64,000 nucleotides of DNA from Pseudomonadota bacterium (GCA_005804885.1 SYOX01000208.1:1-64000), one strand, 5' to 3'. Counted from the first letter of the stretch, positions 1 through 9,225 are shown. Numbers and translations are program-made. The notes: generated from the sequence alone by a model not told the origin.

Positions 1-1
1 C

Positions 2-367
2 CAGGAGCACCCCGCTCGGGTTGAAATGCGCCGGGTGTTTCTTATTTTCTTCAACGGCGTGCTCAGCAAGCGCGGGGCACAGATGCCCACCGGCCAACTC
101 AATGACCTCATGGAGGTGCGCACCATGTTTGAGAACATCGATCAGAGGGAACAAAGACGCTTTGAGCAAGGTCGCCTCAAGGGCATCGAGGAGGGCGTCG
201 AGAAGGGGCTCAGGGAGGGCGTCGAGAGGGTGGTGTTGAGGCTGTTGGCGTCGAAGTTTGGTGTGGACGAGGCCGTCTGGAAGCCGCGACTTGCGGCCAT
301 GAGCCAGGAGCAGCTCGATGCCTTCATGCAGCGGGCGCTTGAGGCCACTTCCGACAGCGAGCTTTAG
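2..367 (+). CDS. C-terminal part of an Rpn/DUF4351-type protein (5' end outside window)
   Basis: The reading frame is open to the left edge, so only the last 121 residues are seen. The stretch GIEEGVEKGLREGVERV is a charged, heptad-like helix. It is followed by VVLRLLASKFGV and a closing LAAMSQEQLDAFMQRAL segment. This layout is typical of the C-terminal tail of Rpn family (PD-(D/E)XK nuclease/putative transposase) and DUF4351 proteins, where a Glu/Gly/Lys-rich helix precedes a small helical domain. The nuclease domain would lie upstream and cannot be checked. An internal ATG at 26 could be mistaken for the start, but the frame continues through it. The function is inferred from the tail only. 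Confidence 0.55.
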   Translation, partial: QEHPARVEMRRVFLIFFNGVLSKRGAQMPTGQLNDLMEVRTMFENIDQREQRRFEQGRLKGIEEGVEKGLREGVERVVLRLLASKFGVDEAVWKPRLAAMSQEQLDAFMQRALEATSDSEL

Positions 368-398
368 GTTGCGCTGACCTTCGCTTCTGGGTGTCCTT

Positions 399-1097
399 GT
401 GCTCGCAATGAAGCAGCTTCATCCTGACATCTGGATCGCCGACGCCCCCTTGCGCTTTTACGGCCTTGAGGTCGGGGCGCGGATGACCATCGTGCGCCTC
501 CCCGGCGGAGGGCTGCTGCTGCACTCGCCGATCGCGGCCAGCGACGCGCTCGTCCAAGAGGTCAAGGCGCTCGGCCCCGTCGCGATCCTGGTGGCCCCCA
601 ACCTCCTGCACCACCTCTTTGTCGACCAGTGGCAGCGCGCCTTCCCCGAGGCCGCCACCTACGTCGCCCCAGGGCTCGACGTCAAGCGCGCCGATCTGAC
701 GATTACCGGCGTCCTCGGCGACGAGCCCGAGGCCGGCTGGGAGGGCGCGCTCGATCAAGTACCGCTCGCCGGGTTTCCTTTCGCCAACGAGATCGTCTTC
801 TTCCACCGCCCCAGCAACACCCTCATCGCCGCTGACCTCGCCTTCAACGTCGGCCCCACCAGCCCGCCCTTGACTCGCCTCGTCTTTCGCCTCGGGGGAT
901 CCTATGGGCGCGTGGCCCCCACCCTCCTTGAGCGGCTCCTCGTGCGCGATCGGCGAGCCTTCCGCAGCTCGTTGGAGCGCATCCTTGAGTGGCCCTTTGA
1001 GCGGATAGTAATGGCGCACGGCGAGGTGTCGGAGGAGGGCGGTCGAGAGGCGCTGATCCGCGGCTACGGGTGGGTTCTGGGCGAAGGGGGCGGCTGA
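399..1097 (+). CDS. DUF4336 domain-containing protein (metallo-beta-lactamase-like fold)
   Basis: A 232-residue protein from GTG 399, or 229 residues from ATG 408, which begins MKQLHPDIWIAD and is the more natural start; no clear ribosome site separates the two. The segment around residues 55-95, with ILVAPNLLHHLFVDQW and then YVAPGL, and the later ANEIVFFHRPSNTLIAADLAFN, match the DUF4336 family, which is distantly related to metallo-beta-lactamases. The HH pair in the first block and the D in the AADLAFN block are candidate metal ligands by analogy. It lies 31 nt after the preceding gene on the same strand. The substrate is unknown. Confidence 0.75.
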   Translation: MLAMKQLHPDIWIADAPLRFYGLEVGARMTIVRLPGGGLLLHSPIAASDALVQEVKALGPVAILVAPNLLHHLFVDQWQRAFPEAATYVAPGLDVKRADLTITGVLGDEPEAGWEGALDQVPLAGFPFANEIVFFHRPSNTLIAADLAFNVGPTSPPLTRLVFRLGGSYGRVAPTLLERLLVRDRRAFRSSLERILEWPFERIVMAHGEVSEEGGREALIRGYGWVLGEGGG

Positions 1098-1144
1098 GAG
1101 GCTGCAAGCGCGGGCGGCCGAGGCCCTGACCGCGCGGTCGCCGC

Positions 1145-2464
1145 TCAGGGGTTGCGATCCCGCTGGAGCACGCGCAGGAAGACCGGCCCCGAGCGGCCGG
1201 TCACCGACAGGAGCCGCGCGCCCTGATCGACGTCGGCCAGGATCGTGTCGCCCTGGGTGACGAGGATCGCGACGCCGCGCTGCCCTGGATCGAGGGTGGA
1301 GGAGGGCTCGGTGGCCTCGGATTCGAAGTGGACGAAGAGCGCGGGGGAGAGGCTGCCGTCGGGCTCGACGAAGCGGAGGCTGTGAAGCTCTCCGATGGCG
1401 TTGATCATGGGGAAGGCGTTGATCGGCCGCATGCCCGTGTTCTCGACGGCGACGCGCGCGAGGCAGCGGGCCGCCTTCACCCGCTGGGCGGCGATGCCGG
1501 GGATCGCCGGGTTGGCGCGCAAGGAGGCCAGGGCCTCTTCGCCGCACGCGACGCCCTCGATCGTGAGCTTGACGCCCTCGGCTTCGAAGACCACGGGGGT
1601 CCGGGCGGGGGGCAGGCCCTCGCGCAGGCGCTTGACGGAGATCGTGGCGGCCTCGCGCCAGCGGGCGTCGAGCTTGTCGATGTGATCGATCCACTGCCCG
1701 ACGCGCGTGTCGGCCCAGCCGACGACGGCGGCCATGCCGAGGACCTCGTCCTTGACGAACCCGATGCCGGTGCGCGTGTAGCCCCAGTCGGAGTCGGCGG
1801 GGTGGCCTTCGAAGCGCTCGGGGACGAGCTTGAGGGCGGCCTCGGCGGCGCGGTTGGCGCGGCTGAGTTCAGTCTCGACGCCGTCTCGGTCGAGGCGGCG
1901 GCACTCGACCTGGATCTTGTCCGTGGACAGGGTGAAGGGGATCGCCTCGACGGCGCCGACGACCTCCCCGATGTGCTCCAGCCCTGTGGCGTCTCGATCG
2001 GCGACCGCGATGGTGACGCGGTCGCCGGCCTTGAGCGTGACCAGCGGCGCGGAGGCGAGCATGTCGTTGCTGTCCTCCGTGCCTCGGATCGTGAAGGGCG
2101 GCCGGTCGCCCAGCGTCAAGGTCGCCGAGAGGTCGGGCGCGAGGAAGACGTCGTAGCGGCCCTCGACCGCGATCCGACAAACGAGCAGGTCGCGGTCGAT
2201 GGCGGCGGCGACCTCGGTCTTGGCGGCCTTCTCGAAGAGGTGGAAGATCGTGTGGGGCTGGGGGGCCTCCCGGTCGCCCTCCGAGGCCCAGGGCGGGGCC
2301 TTGGTCCGGCTGGCCTCTGCCGTCGTGGCCGGCTCCGGGGGCAGGGTGGGGAGCTCAGGCGAGGCGTCTTCGAGGTCGTCGGCGATGGGGCAGCAGCAGC
2401 CGGCGGCGATCAGCGGCAGGGTCGTCAGGGAGGCCACGAGGGCCAGGGCGCGCAGCGTCTTCAT
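1145..2464 (-). CDS. Hypothetical lipoprotein
   Basis: 439 residues starting with a clear lipoprotein signal peptide: MKTLRALALVASLTTLPL followed by the lipobox IAAGC, with three consecutive Cys. A Pro/Glu/Thr-rich linker covers about residues 28-65. The rest has no motif I recognise. Its beta-rich sections with even spacing (for example VFLAPDLSATLTLGDRPPF) suggest a secreted beta-sandwich. It is transcribed convergently with the DUF4336 gene and starts 36 nt beyond the rlmKL stop, so it could be the last gene of an rlmKL transcript. The likely location is an outer membrane or periplasmic anchor. No function is assigned. Confidence 0.75.
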   Translation of the reverse strand: MKTLRALALVASLTTLPLIAAGCCCPIADDLEDASPELPTLPPEPATTAEASRTKAPPWASEGDREAPQPHTIFHLFEKAAKTEVAAAIDRDLLVCRIAVEGRYDVFLAPDLSATLTLGDRPPFTIRGTEDSNDMLASAPLVTLKAGDRVTIAVADRDATGLEHIGEVVGAVEAIPFTLSTDKIQVECRRLDRDGVETELSRANRAAEAALKLVPERFEGHPADSDWGYTRTGIGFVKDEVLGMAAVVGWADTRVGQWIDHIDKLDARWREAATISVKRLREGLPPARTPVVFEAEGVKLTIEGVACGEEALASLRANPAIPGIAAQRVKAARCLARVAVENTGMRPINAFPMINAIGELHSLRFVEPDGSLSPALFVHFESEATEPSSTLDPGQRGVAILVTQGDTILADVDQGARLLSVTGRSGPVFLRVLQRDRNP

Positions 2465-2499
2465 GTCGGCTCCTGTGAGGATCTCGACGGTTGGAGGGG

Positions 2500-4695
2500 T
2501 CAGCCCTTGAGGGTCAGGCGCCAGGTGTTGTGGATCTGCGGGCGGCGTTCGAAGTCCCAGGGGATGGTCTGGGCGGTGATCTCTTCGAGGTTGAAGGACT
2601 TCTCGAGCCTGGGATCGATCTCGAAGCTCTGGTGCGCGTTGGAGAATATCAAGACGCCGTCCTCGGTCAGCAGCCGCGCGGCCATGTGCAGCAGGGCGCC
2701 GTGGTGGTGCAGCACGTCGAAGGTCTGCTGGGTGCTCTTGGAGCGCGAGAAGGTCGGCGGGGCGACGAAGATCAGCCCGTAGCGGCGCGAGGACGACCTG
2801 AGGCCGCTCATGACGTCCCCGCGGACGGTCTGGTGCCTTGAGTCGTCAAAGCCGTTGAGCGCGAGGTTCTGGCGGCCCCAGCTCAGGTAGGTCCCCGACA
2901 GATCGACGCTGGTGGTGCTCCTGGCCCCGCCGTCGGCGGCGTAGACCGAGGCCGTGCAGGTGTAGGCGAAGAGGTTGAGGAAGTCCCGCCCCGAGGCCAA
3001 CTCCCGGATCATCGACCGCTGGATCCGGCCGTCGAGGAAGAGGCCCGTGTCGAGGTAGTCGGTCATGTTGACCAAGAAGCGCAGGCCACCCTCCCGGACC
3101 TCCCGCAGCGCCCCCATCTGAGCCACCTTGCCGTACTGCGCCCCGCCCTCGCCGCGCCGCCGCACCTTGAGCGAGACCTCCTCCGGCGCCACGCCGAGCA
3201 CCTCGGGCACGACGAGCATGACGTCGCGCAGGTGAGCCTCGGCCACGCGCGGGTCGACCTTGTAGGGCGGCGCGTACTCCTGGACGTGCACCGCGCCGTC
3301 GTACCAGTCGATCGCGACGTTGTACTCGGGGATGTCGGCGTCGTAGATCCGGTAGCAGTCGATCCCCTCGCGCGCGCGCCACGCCTTGATCTTGCGCAGG
3401 TTCTTCTTGAGCCTGTTCTCCAGCATCGGCGCGTCCGGCCCCGGCTTGCGCCACCCCGGCCCCTCCTCGCTCTGAACGGCCTCCTCGGAGATCGGGTAGA
3501 CCAGCAGCCGGCACTCGATGGGGCCGTTGAAGACCGGGTGGCGCTCGGTCGCCTTGAGCCCGATCTGGTTGGCCAGCGCCCTGTTGCCCGTCAACACGCA
3601 CGCCCGCCAGCCCGGGAAGCCGCGCCTGAAGAGATCCCCGAGCTGCTCGTAGAGCGGCCCAAGCTCGCCGCTCTCGCCCAGCCGCTCGCCGTAGGGCGGG
3701 TTGGTCAAGATCAGCCCGCGCGGCGAACCCCCGGCGGTCGGCGGCGCCTTGAACTCGTGCAGCGGGCGCTGCTCCAGCGTCACCCGGCCCCCAAGCCCCG
3801 CGCGCTGGATGTTGCGCCGCGCCGTCTTGAGCGTCCGCTCGGCCTGATCGCCGCCGCAGAGCCGCACCCCGCGCCCCCGCCCGGCCACCTCTCGCGCCCG
3901 CGCCTCGGCCAACAGCTCGCGCCACAGCCCCTCGTCGTGGCCTCGCCAGCCCTCAAAGCCGTGCTTGTCGCGCTGGAGCCCCGGCGCCACGTCCAGCGCC
4001 ATCCACCCCGCCTCGATCAGGATCGTCCCCGAGCCGCAGAGCGGATCGACGAGCGTCGGCCCCTCGGCGCTCCCCGAGGTCGCCCGGCCCGCCGCCAGAG
4101 CGTCCTGGATCATCCCAGGCCAGCCGGCCAGCATCAGCAGCGCGGCGGCCAGGTTCTCCTTGAGCGGCGCCGCGGCCCCCTCGCGCCCGATCCCACGGTG
4201 GTGCAGCCCGTCCCCGGACAGATCCAGGCTCAAGGTCGCGGTCGTGCCGCGCAGGTGGACGTTGATCCGCAGATCCGGTTCCTTCAGATCCACGGTCGGA
4301 CGCATCCCGGTGGCCTCCCGGATCCGATCGACGATCGCGTCCTTGGTGCGCTGCGCCGCGAAGCGGGTGTTGTTCAGCCCGGGCGAGCTGCTTTCCCCGG
4401 CCACGCTCACCGCCAGCGTCTGCCTCGGGCCCAGGTGGTCGATCCAGGAGATCTCGACGACCCCATCGTAGAGCGTGTCCCCGTCCGTGGCCTCGAAGGA
4501 GGCCAGCGGCAGCAGGACCCGGCTTGCCACCCGGCTCCACAAGCAGGCCCGATAGGCGGCGGCCAACCCCCCCTCGAAGGAGACCCCCCCGCGCTCGACC
4601 TGGGGCGACGACAGCCCCATCGCGCTGATCTCGTCGAACAGAGCCGCCTCCGTGCCTCGGGCTGCGGTTGCGAAGAATCTCACGTCGTCGATCAT
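2500..4695 (-). CDS. rlmKL: Bifunctional 23S rRNA guanine methyltransferase RlmK/RlmL
   Basis: 731 residues, close to the 702 of E. coli RlmKL. The N-terminal part (about 45-160) is a THUMP-type RNA-binding region. Next comes an N2-guanine methyltransferase domain with the SAM motif DPLCGSGTILIEAG and the catalytic NPPYGERLG (RlmL, m2G2445). The C-terminal third is an RlmK-type domain (m7G2069) with a NLFAYTCTASVYAADGGA SAM loop and a FVAPPTFSRSK motif. The frame stays open 327 nt upstream of ATG 4695, but similarity begins at MIDDVRFFATAARG, so 4695 is chosen. One oddity is that the usual DPPTF of RlmK reads APPTF here, so the first Asp is Ala. Family identity is secure; the activity of the second domain deserves a check. 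Confidence 0.93.
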   Translation of the reverse strand: MIDDVRFFATAARGTEAALFDEISAMGLSSPQVERGGVSFEGGLAAAYRACLWSRVASRVLLPLASFEATDGDTLYDGVVEISWIDHLGPRQTLAVSVAGESSSPGLNNTRFAAQRTKDAIVDRIREATGMRPTVDLKEPDLRINVHLRGTTATLSLDLSGDGLHHRGIGREGAAAPLKENLAAALLMLAGWPGMIQDALAAGRATSGSAEGPTLVDPLCGSGTILIEAGWMALDVAPGLQRDKHGFEGWRGHDEGLWRELLAEARAREVAGRGRGVRLCGGDQAERTLKTARRNIQRAGLGGRVTLEQRPLHEFKAPPTAGGSPRGLILTNPPYGERLGESGELGPLYEQLGDLFRRGFPGWRACVLTGNRALANQIGLKATERHPVFNGPIECRLLVYPISEEAVQSEEGPGWRKPGPDAPMLENRLKKNLRKIKAWRAREGIDCYRIYDADIPEYNVAIDWYDGAVHVQEYAPPYKVDPRVAEAHLRDVMLVVPEVLGVAPEEVSLKVRRRGEGGAQYGKVAQMGALREVREGGLRFLVNMTDYLDTGLFLDGRIQRSMIRELASGRDFLNLFAYTCTASVYAADGGARSTTSVDLSGTYLSWGRQNLALNGFDDSRHQTVRGDVMSGLRSSSRRYGLIFVAPPTFSRSKSTQQTFDVLHHHGALLHMAARLLTEDGVLIFSNAHQSFEIDPRLEKSFNLEEITAQTIPWDFERRPQIHNTWRLTLKG

Positions 4696-4988
4696 GGCCC
4701 CCCCTTGACTCGAAGGCCCTTGTACTGCCCCGCCTGGGGGATGTCGAGGGGCCACCGCCGCCGGCCTGCGGCGGCGTCTTTGCGTGGGCGCCTCAAACCC
4801 GTCGCTGCCCCCCATTTTGGGCTTGATCTTCAGCGCACGAGGATCTAGAACACGCCCCAGATTGCAGGCGCGCAAAACGAACCGACCAGCCCTGGTCGGT
4901 GGTGACGCCCCGTCCCTGAGCTTCAAGCTCTCGACGTAAAACAAACTGGCCTCAAAGGCCAGTGGCTTCTGCACCCCGCCCTGCCTTG

Positions 4989-6212
4989 ATGGTCCGCGCT
5001 CACCCGCGGCCTTTTGAGGCAACCGTGTACAACATCTCGTATCTCCATGTTTTTATTGCTCTTGTCGTGCTGTCGACCTCGGCGTCCGGCTGTGTCTCCG
5101 AGCCCGTCGATGTGACGGCGGCGGAGTCGGAGCGGCGCGTGCCTGTCCGCCCGGTCGAGGATCGGCAGGAGGGGGTCGCGTCGGCGCTGGGCTTCCTGGG
5201 CTTCCTCAACGATCCGACGACGACGGAGGCGGTGCTGAAGGAGGAGGTCGGAGTCTCGTCGCGCGCGGCCGAGGCGCTGGTGGCCTGGCGGGCGGGGCGC
5301 GACGGTCGGCTGTCGACCCGCGACGACAGGGCCTTCGGGGGGGTGATGGAGGTGGTCGAGGTCCACGGGGTGGGCGAGGCGACCGTGGCGCTGATCATGG
5401 ATTACGTCATGGGGGCGGGGTGGACGCCTGAGCCGAACGACGTGGTGGGGGTCTTTGACGGGGTGCCCTTTACGGCGTCGGAGTCGATCGCGGCGCTTCA
5501 CGCGGTCAACACGCTCTCGGCGCAGGAGCTCGACGCGGCCGCCGGGCTGGATGTGCGGGCGCTGGAGGCCATCGTGGGCGCGCGGCCCCTGGTCAGCCTC
5601 GATCAGCTCGCCGGGCTGTCGCATGTGGGGCCGGTGGCGCTGGGCAGGATCCGGGATCTGGGCCTGGACCTCGACTGCACCTCGGACGCGGCCTGCGCGA
5701 CGGGTTGGAGCTGCGCGGGGATCCCCGAGGGTGAGGGTCAGGTGGGCAAGTGCCGCGATGAGCGCCCTCGGGCTGGTGAGGGCGACGCTTGCGGGATCGA
5801 CGGGGCTTGCACGGAGGGGCTGGTGTGCACGCAGGAGGTCGAGGGCTTGTGCGTGCCGGCCTGGATGCGGGGTCGAGCCGAGGCCAAGGTCGGGGTCGAG
5901 GTGCGCGGCGAGCTGCGCAGCGAGGTCGTGGTGTACGGCCTCGGGGCGCACCGGGAGGCCGTGGAGGTGGAGGTTGAGCTGGATCACGGCGACAAGGGGG
6001 ACTTGAGGATCACGCTGATCGATCCTGAGGGTCAGCGGATCGCGCTGTGGAGCCGGGGTGAGGACAGCGCCTTCGGGGGTCGCTTCGTGATCGAGGCGCC
6101 GGCGGCTGACAAGGCGGCCAACGGGCGCTGGGTGCTGGAGGTCGTGGACGAGGATGGCAGCGAGGGCGGCGCGCTGCGCGGCTGGTCGCTGGCTGTCTCC
6201 AGCCGGTGGTGA
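4989..6212 (+). CDS. Lipoprotein with HhH-like repeats and C-terminal P (proprotein convertase) domain
   Basis: 407 residues from ATG 4989. A GTG at 5025, with a GAGG ribosome site at 5015-5018, is an alternative start giving a shorter signal peptide. The lipobox is LSTSASGC (Cys at residue 35). Residues about 75-135 and 165-215 are two helical blocks with the wording of helix-hairpin-helix modules (EVHGVGEATVALIMDYV, GLSHVGPVALGRIRDLG). A Cys-rich stretch with eight Cys covers about 215-290. The C-terminal 115 residues match the P/Homo B domain that follows subtilisin-like proteases: DLRITLIDPEGQRIALWSR, then NGRWVLEVVDEDGSEGG. No protease domain is present, so the P domain probably acts in adhesion or binding. 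It is divergent from rlmKL. Confidence 0.72.
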   Translation: MVRAHPRPFEATVYNISYLHVFIALVVLSTSASGCVSEPVDVTAAESERRVPVRPVEDRQEGVASALGFLGFLNDPTTTEAVLKEEVGVSSRAAEALVAWRAGRDGRLSTRDDRAFGGVMEVVEVHGVGEATVALIMDYVMGAGWTPEPNDVVGVFDGVPFTASESIAALHAVNTLSAQELDAAAGLDVRALEAIVGARPLVSLDQLAGLSHVGPVALGRIRDLGLDLDCTSDAACATGWSCAGIPEGEGQVGKCRDERPRAGEGDACGIDGACTEGLVCTQEVEGLCVPAWMRGRAEAKVGVEVRGELRSEVVVYGLGAHREAVEVEVELDHGDKGDLRITLIDPEGQRIALWSRGEDSAFGGRFVIEAPAADKAANGRWVLEVVDEDGSEGGALRGWSLAVSSRW

Positions 6213-6418
6213 GCGACGTCGTTGCCTTGAGCGGGCTCAAGCCGGGCACCGCTCAAGGAGGGTGACGCGAATCGATGGAGCTTGATCCAGACGATCCTCG
6301 CGCGGCTTCGCCAGCACGCCATCGCCGCCGGCAGCGATCTCGACGGGGCAGAGCGGGCTGGTCTTCCGGACGCCGGAGGGGCTGACCGAGATCGTCGCGC
6401 TGATCGATCCGCCGAAGG
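6213..6418. other. Intergenic region between convergent genes, possible gene remnant
   Basis: 206 nt between the P-domain lipoprotein and the kinase stop. One plus-strand frame, open from about 6286 to the stop near 6447, reads like protein (GLVFRTPEGLTEIVALIDPP), but it has no start codon or ribosome site and no family match that I can name. No hairpin with a T-run is visible. It may be a decayed gene end or chance. Confidence 0.2.
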
Positions 6419-9040
6419 TCAGAGCCCGCCCAGGGCTGTCAGGTTGAGCGTCCCGGCGGCCATGTGGCGTTCGTGCTCGGGGTGTCGTCGGCGCAGGGTG
6501 ATGAGGCGCGCGTCGTCGGCCAGGGCGTCGAAGAGCGGGCAGCGGTGCATCCAGACGATGTCGGACAGGCCCAGCACGAGGGCGGACTCGATGGCCCGGA
6601 TGCAGGCGTCTCGCTCGCCGAGGTAGGCGGCCACCTCGGCCTGGTACTGGTAGAAGAGGGTCTTGAAGCGCGCGTTTCCCTGGCCTTCGGTCACGGAGAG
6701 GAGCCAGGCGCGGTGGGCGTCGGAGAGCGCGTTGGTCCGGCGGACCTCGCACAGCACGTCGACCATGCGCTCGATCTCGTGGCTGGGGTTTTCGGGTGGG
6801 TCGACCTCGTCTTCGGGCAGGGGGGCGCGGCGCCACATGGCGAAGCGGACCCGCAGGAGCTGGCTCAGGGTGCCGGTGAGGCCGGCCTCCGTGTCGGTCA
6901 CGAGCATGACGCCGGCGCGATCCCACTGGCGCAGGAGCGCGTGTCCGCGGGCGACGTCGAAGCGGGCGTTGAACATCCCTGGATCGAGCTCCAGGGCGCG
7001 GCGGAGCTGCTTGACGGCCTCGTCGATGGGGCCTCTGTCCAGCAGGAGCCGCCCGAGCAGGTCGTGGGCCTCCGGGTAGGCGCGCGAGCGGTCCAGCGCC
7101 TCATAGAGGCACTTGACCGCGCTGTCCAGGTCGCCCTCCAGGTAGTGGACGAGCCCGAGGGCGTAGCGCGGCTCGCAGCGCGTCGGCGCGGCCGCAGCCG
7201 CCTGCTCGGCCATCACGCGGGCTTCGGGCACCGCGTTGACGCCGCCGCCGCGCTTGAAGGCGAGCCGGGCTCTGGCCACGGCGGCCTGTGCCAGGATCTG
7301 CGGGTCGCCGGGGGCCGCCTGGAGGGCCTGATCGAAGAGCGTGACGGCCTCGGTGGTGTCGTCGTGCCAGTTCTCGCGCAGGGAGTGGCGGGCGCGCAGG
7401 AAGAGATCGACGGCGGCGGCGTTCGGCGGCGCTGAGGCGCGGGTGACCTGGGCGCTGGGCTCGGTCGAGAGCGCCCCGATGATCGCGGCCCCGATCTCGT
7501 CGCTGATGTCGAACATGTCCTCGGTCGTGCATCGGAAGCGCTGGGCCCACTGCTGGAAGCCCTCGTCGACCGAGATCAGCCGCACGCGGATCTGGATCTG
7601 ATCGCCCATCCGGCGCACGGAGCCTTCGACGAGCCAGGCCACCTCCAGGGCCTGGCCCGCGCTCTTGGGGTCGGCGGCCACGGCGGGGTCGAGGGCCTCG
7701 ACGACGCCGCGGGGCCTGACGCGGATCGACGGCGCCATCGACACGAGATCGGTCAGGTCTTCGGTCAGGCCCTCGGCGAGGTAGCCGTCTTCGGGCGGGC
7801 CGCCGTTGGTGAAGGACATGATCGCGACGCGGCGCTCGAAGGGCGTCGTGATCTGGCGAGGGGTCTGGGCGCCGAAGGTGACGCGGTGGGTCACGATCTG
7901 GGTCGTGGCGTCGATGGGGGGGGGAGTCGGGGTGGGCTGGTGGAGCGTCGGGGCGGGGCGCTCTGGGGACGGCTGCTCGGCGTTCTGCGCCAGGGCAGGG
8001 GTGGCCTCCGGCGGCGGGCCGTCCTGGGGGGAGAGGCTCCCGAGATCCTCGGCGGCGATGGAGACGCCGCTCAGGAGGGCGGCGAAGAGGTCGGCGGCGC
8101 GCTGGGCCGTCGGGCGCCGGTGCGGCTCGGTCGAGAGCATGGCGCTGACGAGGCTGTCGAGCTCCGGCCAGCGTTCGGCGATCTCGGGGCGCTGGGCGCT
8201 GGGGCAGGGGCCTTGCTGGCCGATGCGCTCCTCCTGCCGGCGGGCCGTCAACATCAAGGCGCGCTGCGTCGTGTCGGCGGTGCGCTCCCAGTAGGGCGGG
8301 CGGCCCGTCAGGAGGGTGTGGAGCACGGCGCCGAGCTGGTAGACGTCCAGGCGGCCGTCGATGGCCTGGCCGGGCGTGAACTGCTCAGGGGCCATGAAGT
8401 CCGGCGTCCCGATCACCCGAGACAGGTGCTGATCCTGGGCGTCGATCACCTTGGCGATCCCGAAGTCGATCACCCGGATCTCGTCGTCCTTGAGCAGGAG
8501 GATGTTGGCCGGCTTCAGGTCCCGGTGCAGGATCCCGAGCCGGTGCGCCGCGGCCAGCGCCGAGGCGACCTGCTGGCCCACCCGCGCCGTCCTTTCCCCG
8601 TTGAAGAGCACCGTCGGCGGCAGGATCGCCGTGTGGATCCCCTGACCCTTGATCTGCTCCATCCTCAAGAAGAGCGCCCCGGTCGACAGCCGCCCCACGT
8701 CGTAGCAGTCCACGATGTTGGGGTGATCCAGGTCCATAAGTATTCGTACTTCTTGCAGAAACTCGCCTTCGGCGGCCTGATCGCCGGCCATCGAGGCGTT
8801 GAGCACCTTCATCGCGAAGGTGCGGTCCTGGAGCATCGTGTGGCGCACCTGATAGACCTTGCCGAAGCCGCCGCTGCCCAGGATCTGCTCGACCTTGTAC
8901 TTGCCGTTGTCGACCATCTCCCCGAGGTAGACATCCCGAGGCCAGATCCCGCCGGATGGCCGGGCCATCCCACAGCGCCGACATGAGAACTCGGCATCAT
9001 CATCGAGGTTTGTCAGGCAATTGGGGCAGTAGGCGAGCAT
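6419..9040 (-). CDS. Ser/Thr protein kinase with zinc ribbon, TolB-like and TPR regions
   Basis: 873 residues from ATG 9040 (MLAYCPNC). A zinc ribbon uses C5, C8, C20 and C23. The kinase domain spans about 48-310: G-loop GSGGFG (55-60), Lys78, HRDLKPAN (HRD at 172-174), DFG (192-194) and an APEQF P+1 loop, so all catalytic residues are present. A Pro/Thr-rich linker precedes a TolB/FlgO-like segment of the type found before TPRs in some regulators (VAIMSFTNGG to WLVEGSVRRMGDQIQIRVRL). The C-terminal half is TPR-like alpha-helical repeats. There is no obvious membrane segment, so it is probably cytosolic. GTG 9079 is a less likely upstream start. The role is signal transduction; its targets are unknown. 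Confidence 0.9.
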   Translation of the reverse strand: MLAYCPNCLTNLDDDAEFSCRRCGMARPSGGIWPRDVYLGEMVDNGKYKVEQILGSGGFGKVYQVRHTMLQDRTFAMKVLNASMAGDQAAEGEFLQEVRILMDLDHPNIVDCYDVGRLSTGALFLRMEQIKGQGIHTAILPPTVLFNGERTARVGQQVASALAAAHRLGILHRDLKPANILLLKDDEIRVIDFGIAKVIDAQDQHLSRVIGTPDFMAPEQFTPGQAIDGRLDVYQLGAVLHTLLTGRPPYWERTADTTQRALMLTARRQEERIGQQGPCPSAQRPEIAERWPELDSLVSAMLSTEPHRRPTAQRAADLFAALLSGVSIAAEDLGSLSPQDGPPPEATPALAQNAEQPSPERPAPTLHQPTPTPPPIDATTQIVTHRVTFGAQTPRQITTPFERRVAIMSFTNGGPPEDGYLAEGLTEDLTDLVSMAPSIRVRPRGVVEALDPAVAADPKSAGQALEVAWLVEGSVRRMGDQIQIRVRLISVDEGFQQWAQRFRCTTEDMFDISDEIGAAIIGALSTEPSAQVTRASAPPNAAAVDLFLRARHSLRENWHDDTTEAVTLFDQALQAAPGDPQILAQAAVARARLAFKRGGGVNAVPEARVMAEQAAAAAPTRCEPRYALGLVHYLEGDLDSAVKCLYEALDRSRAYPEAHDLLGRLLLDRGPIDEAVKQLRRALELDPGMFNARFDVARGHALLRQWDRAGVMLVTDTEAGLTGTLSQLLRVRFAMWRRAPLPEDEVDPPENPSHEIERMVDVLCEVRRTNALSDAHRAWLLSVTEGQGNARFKTLFYQYQAEVAAYLGERDACIRAIESALVLGLSDIVWMHRCPLFDALADDARLITLRRRHPEHERHMAAGTLNLTALGGL

Positions 9041-9083
9041 CAAGGGCGCTCTGTTCTGGGTGTGCGTGTTCTGGACCACCCTC

Positions 9084-9113
9084 AGAGTAGTGAATCACTG
9101 GCGTCCGTGGCAA
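9084..9113 (-). promoter_or_regulatory. Candidate sigma70-type promoter for the kinase gene
   Basis: On the minus strand TTGCCA (9108-9113) and TACTCT (9084-9089) are 18 nt apart, placing a transcript start about 35-40 nt before ATG 9040. The -35 box is good and the -10 box is weak. Confidence 0.35.
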
Positions 9114-9169
9114 GCGGCGCAGCCGCCCGAGGCTACGATCGCCCCGAAGTCCTCGGGCTGGGCCCCATA

Positions 9170-9225
9170 TCTCGATCCGAGGCTCTCGATCCGGGGCTCT
9201 CGATCCGAGGCTCTCGATCCGAGGC
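9170..9225. repeat. Four tandem 14-bp units (TCTCGATCCGRGGC)
   Basis: Units at 9170-9183, 9184-9197, 9198-9211 and 9212-9225 are identical except for one A/G change in the second. The array ends exactly at the base before the stop codon of the downstream-facing gene (stop at 9226-9228), so it forms the start of that gene's 3' untranslated region. Each unit contains CTCGATCCGAG, a near-palindrome around GATC. Confidence 0.85.

Noticed and set aside
6237-6926. A minus-strand protein overlapping the kinase C-terminus.
   Set aside because: It is Arg/Pro-rich through the kinase gene, which marks an out-of-frame reading; only the last part lies in free space and has no start.
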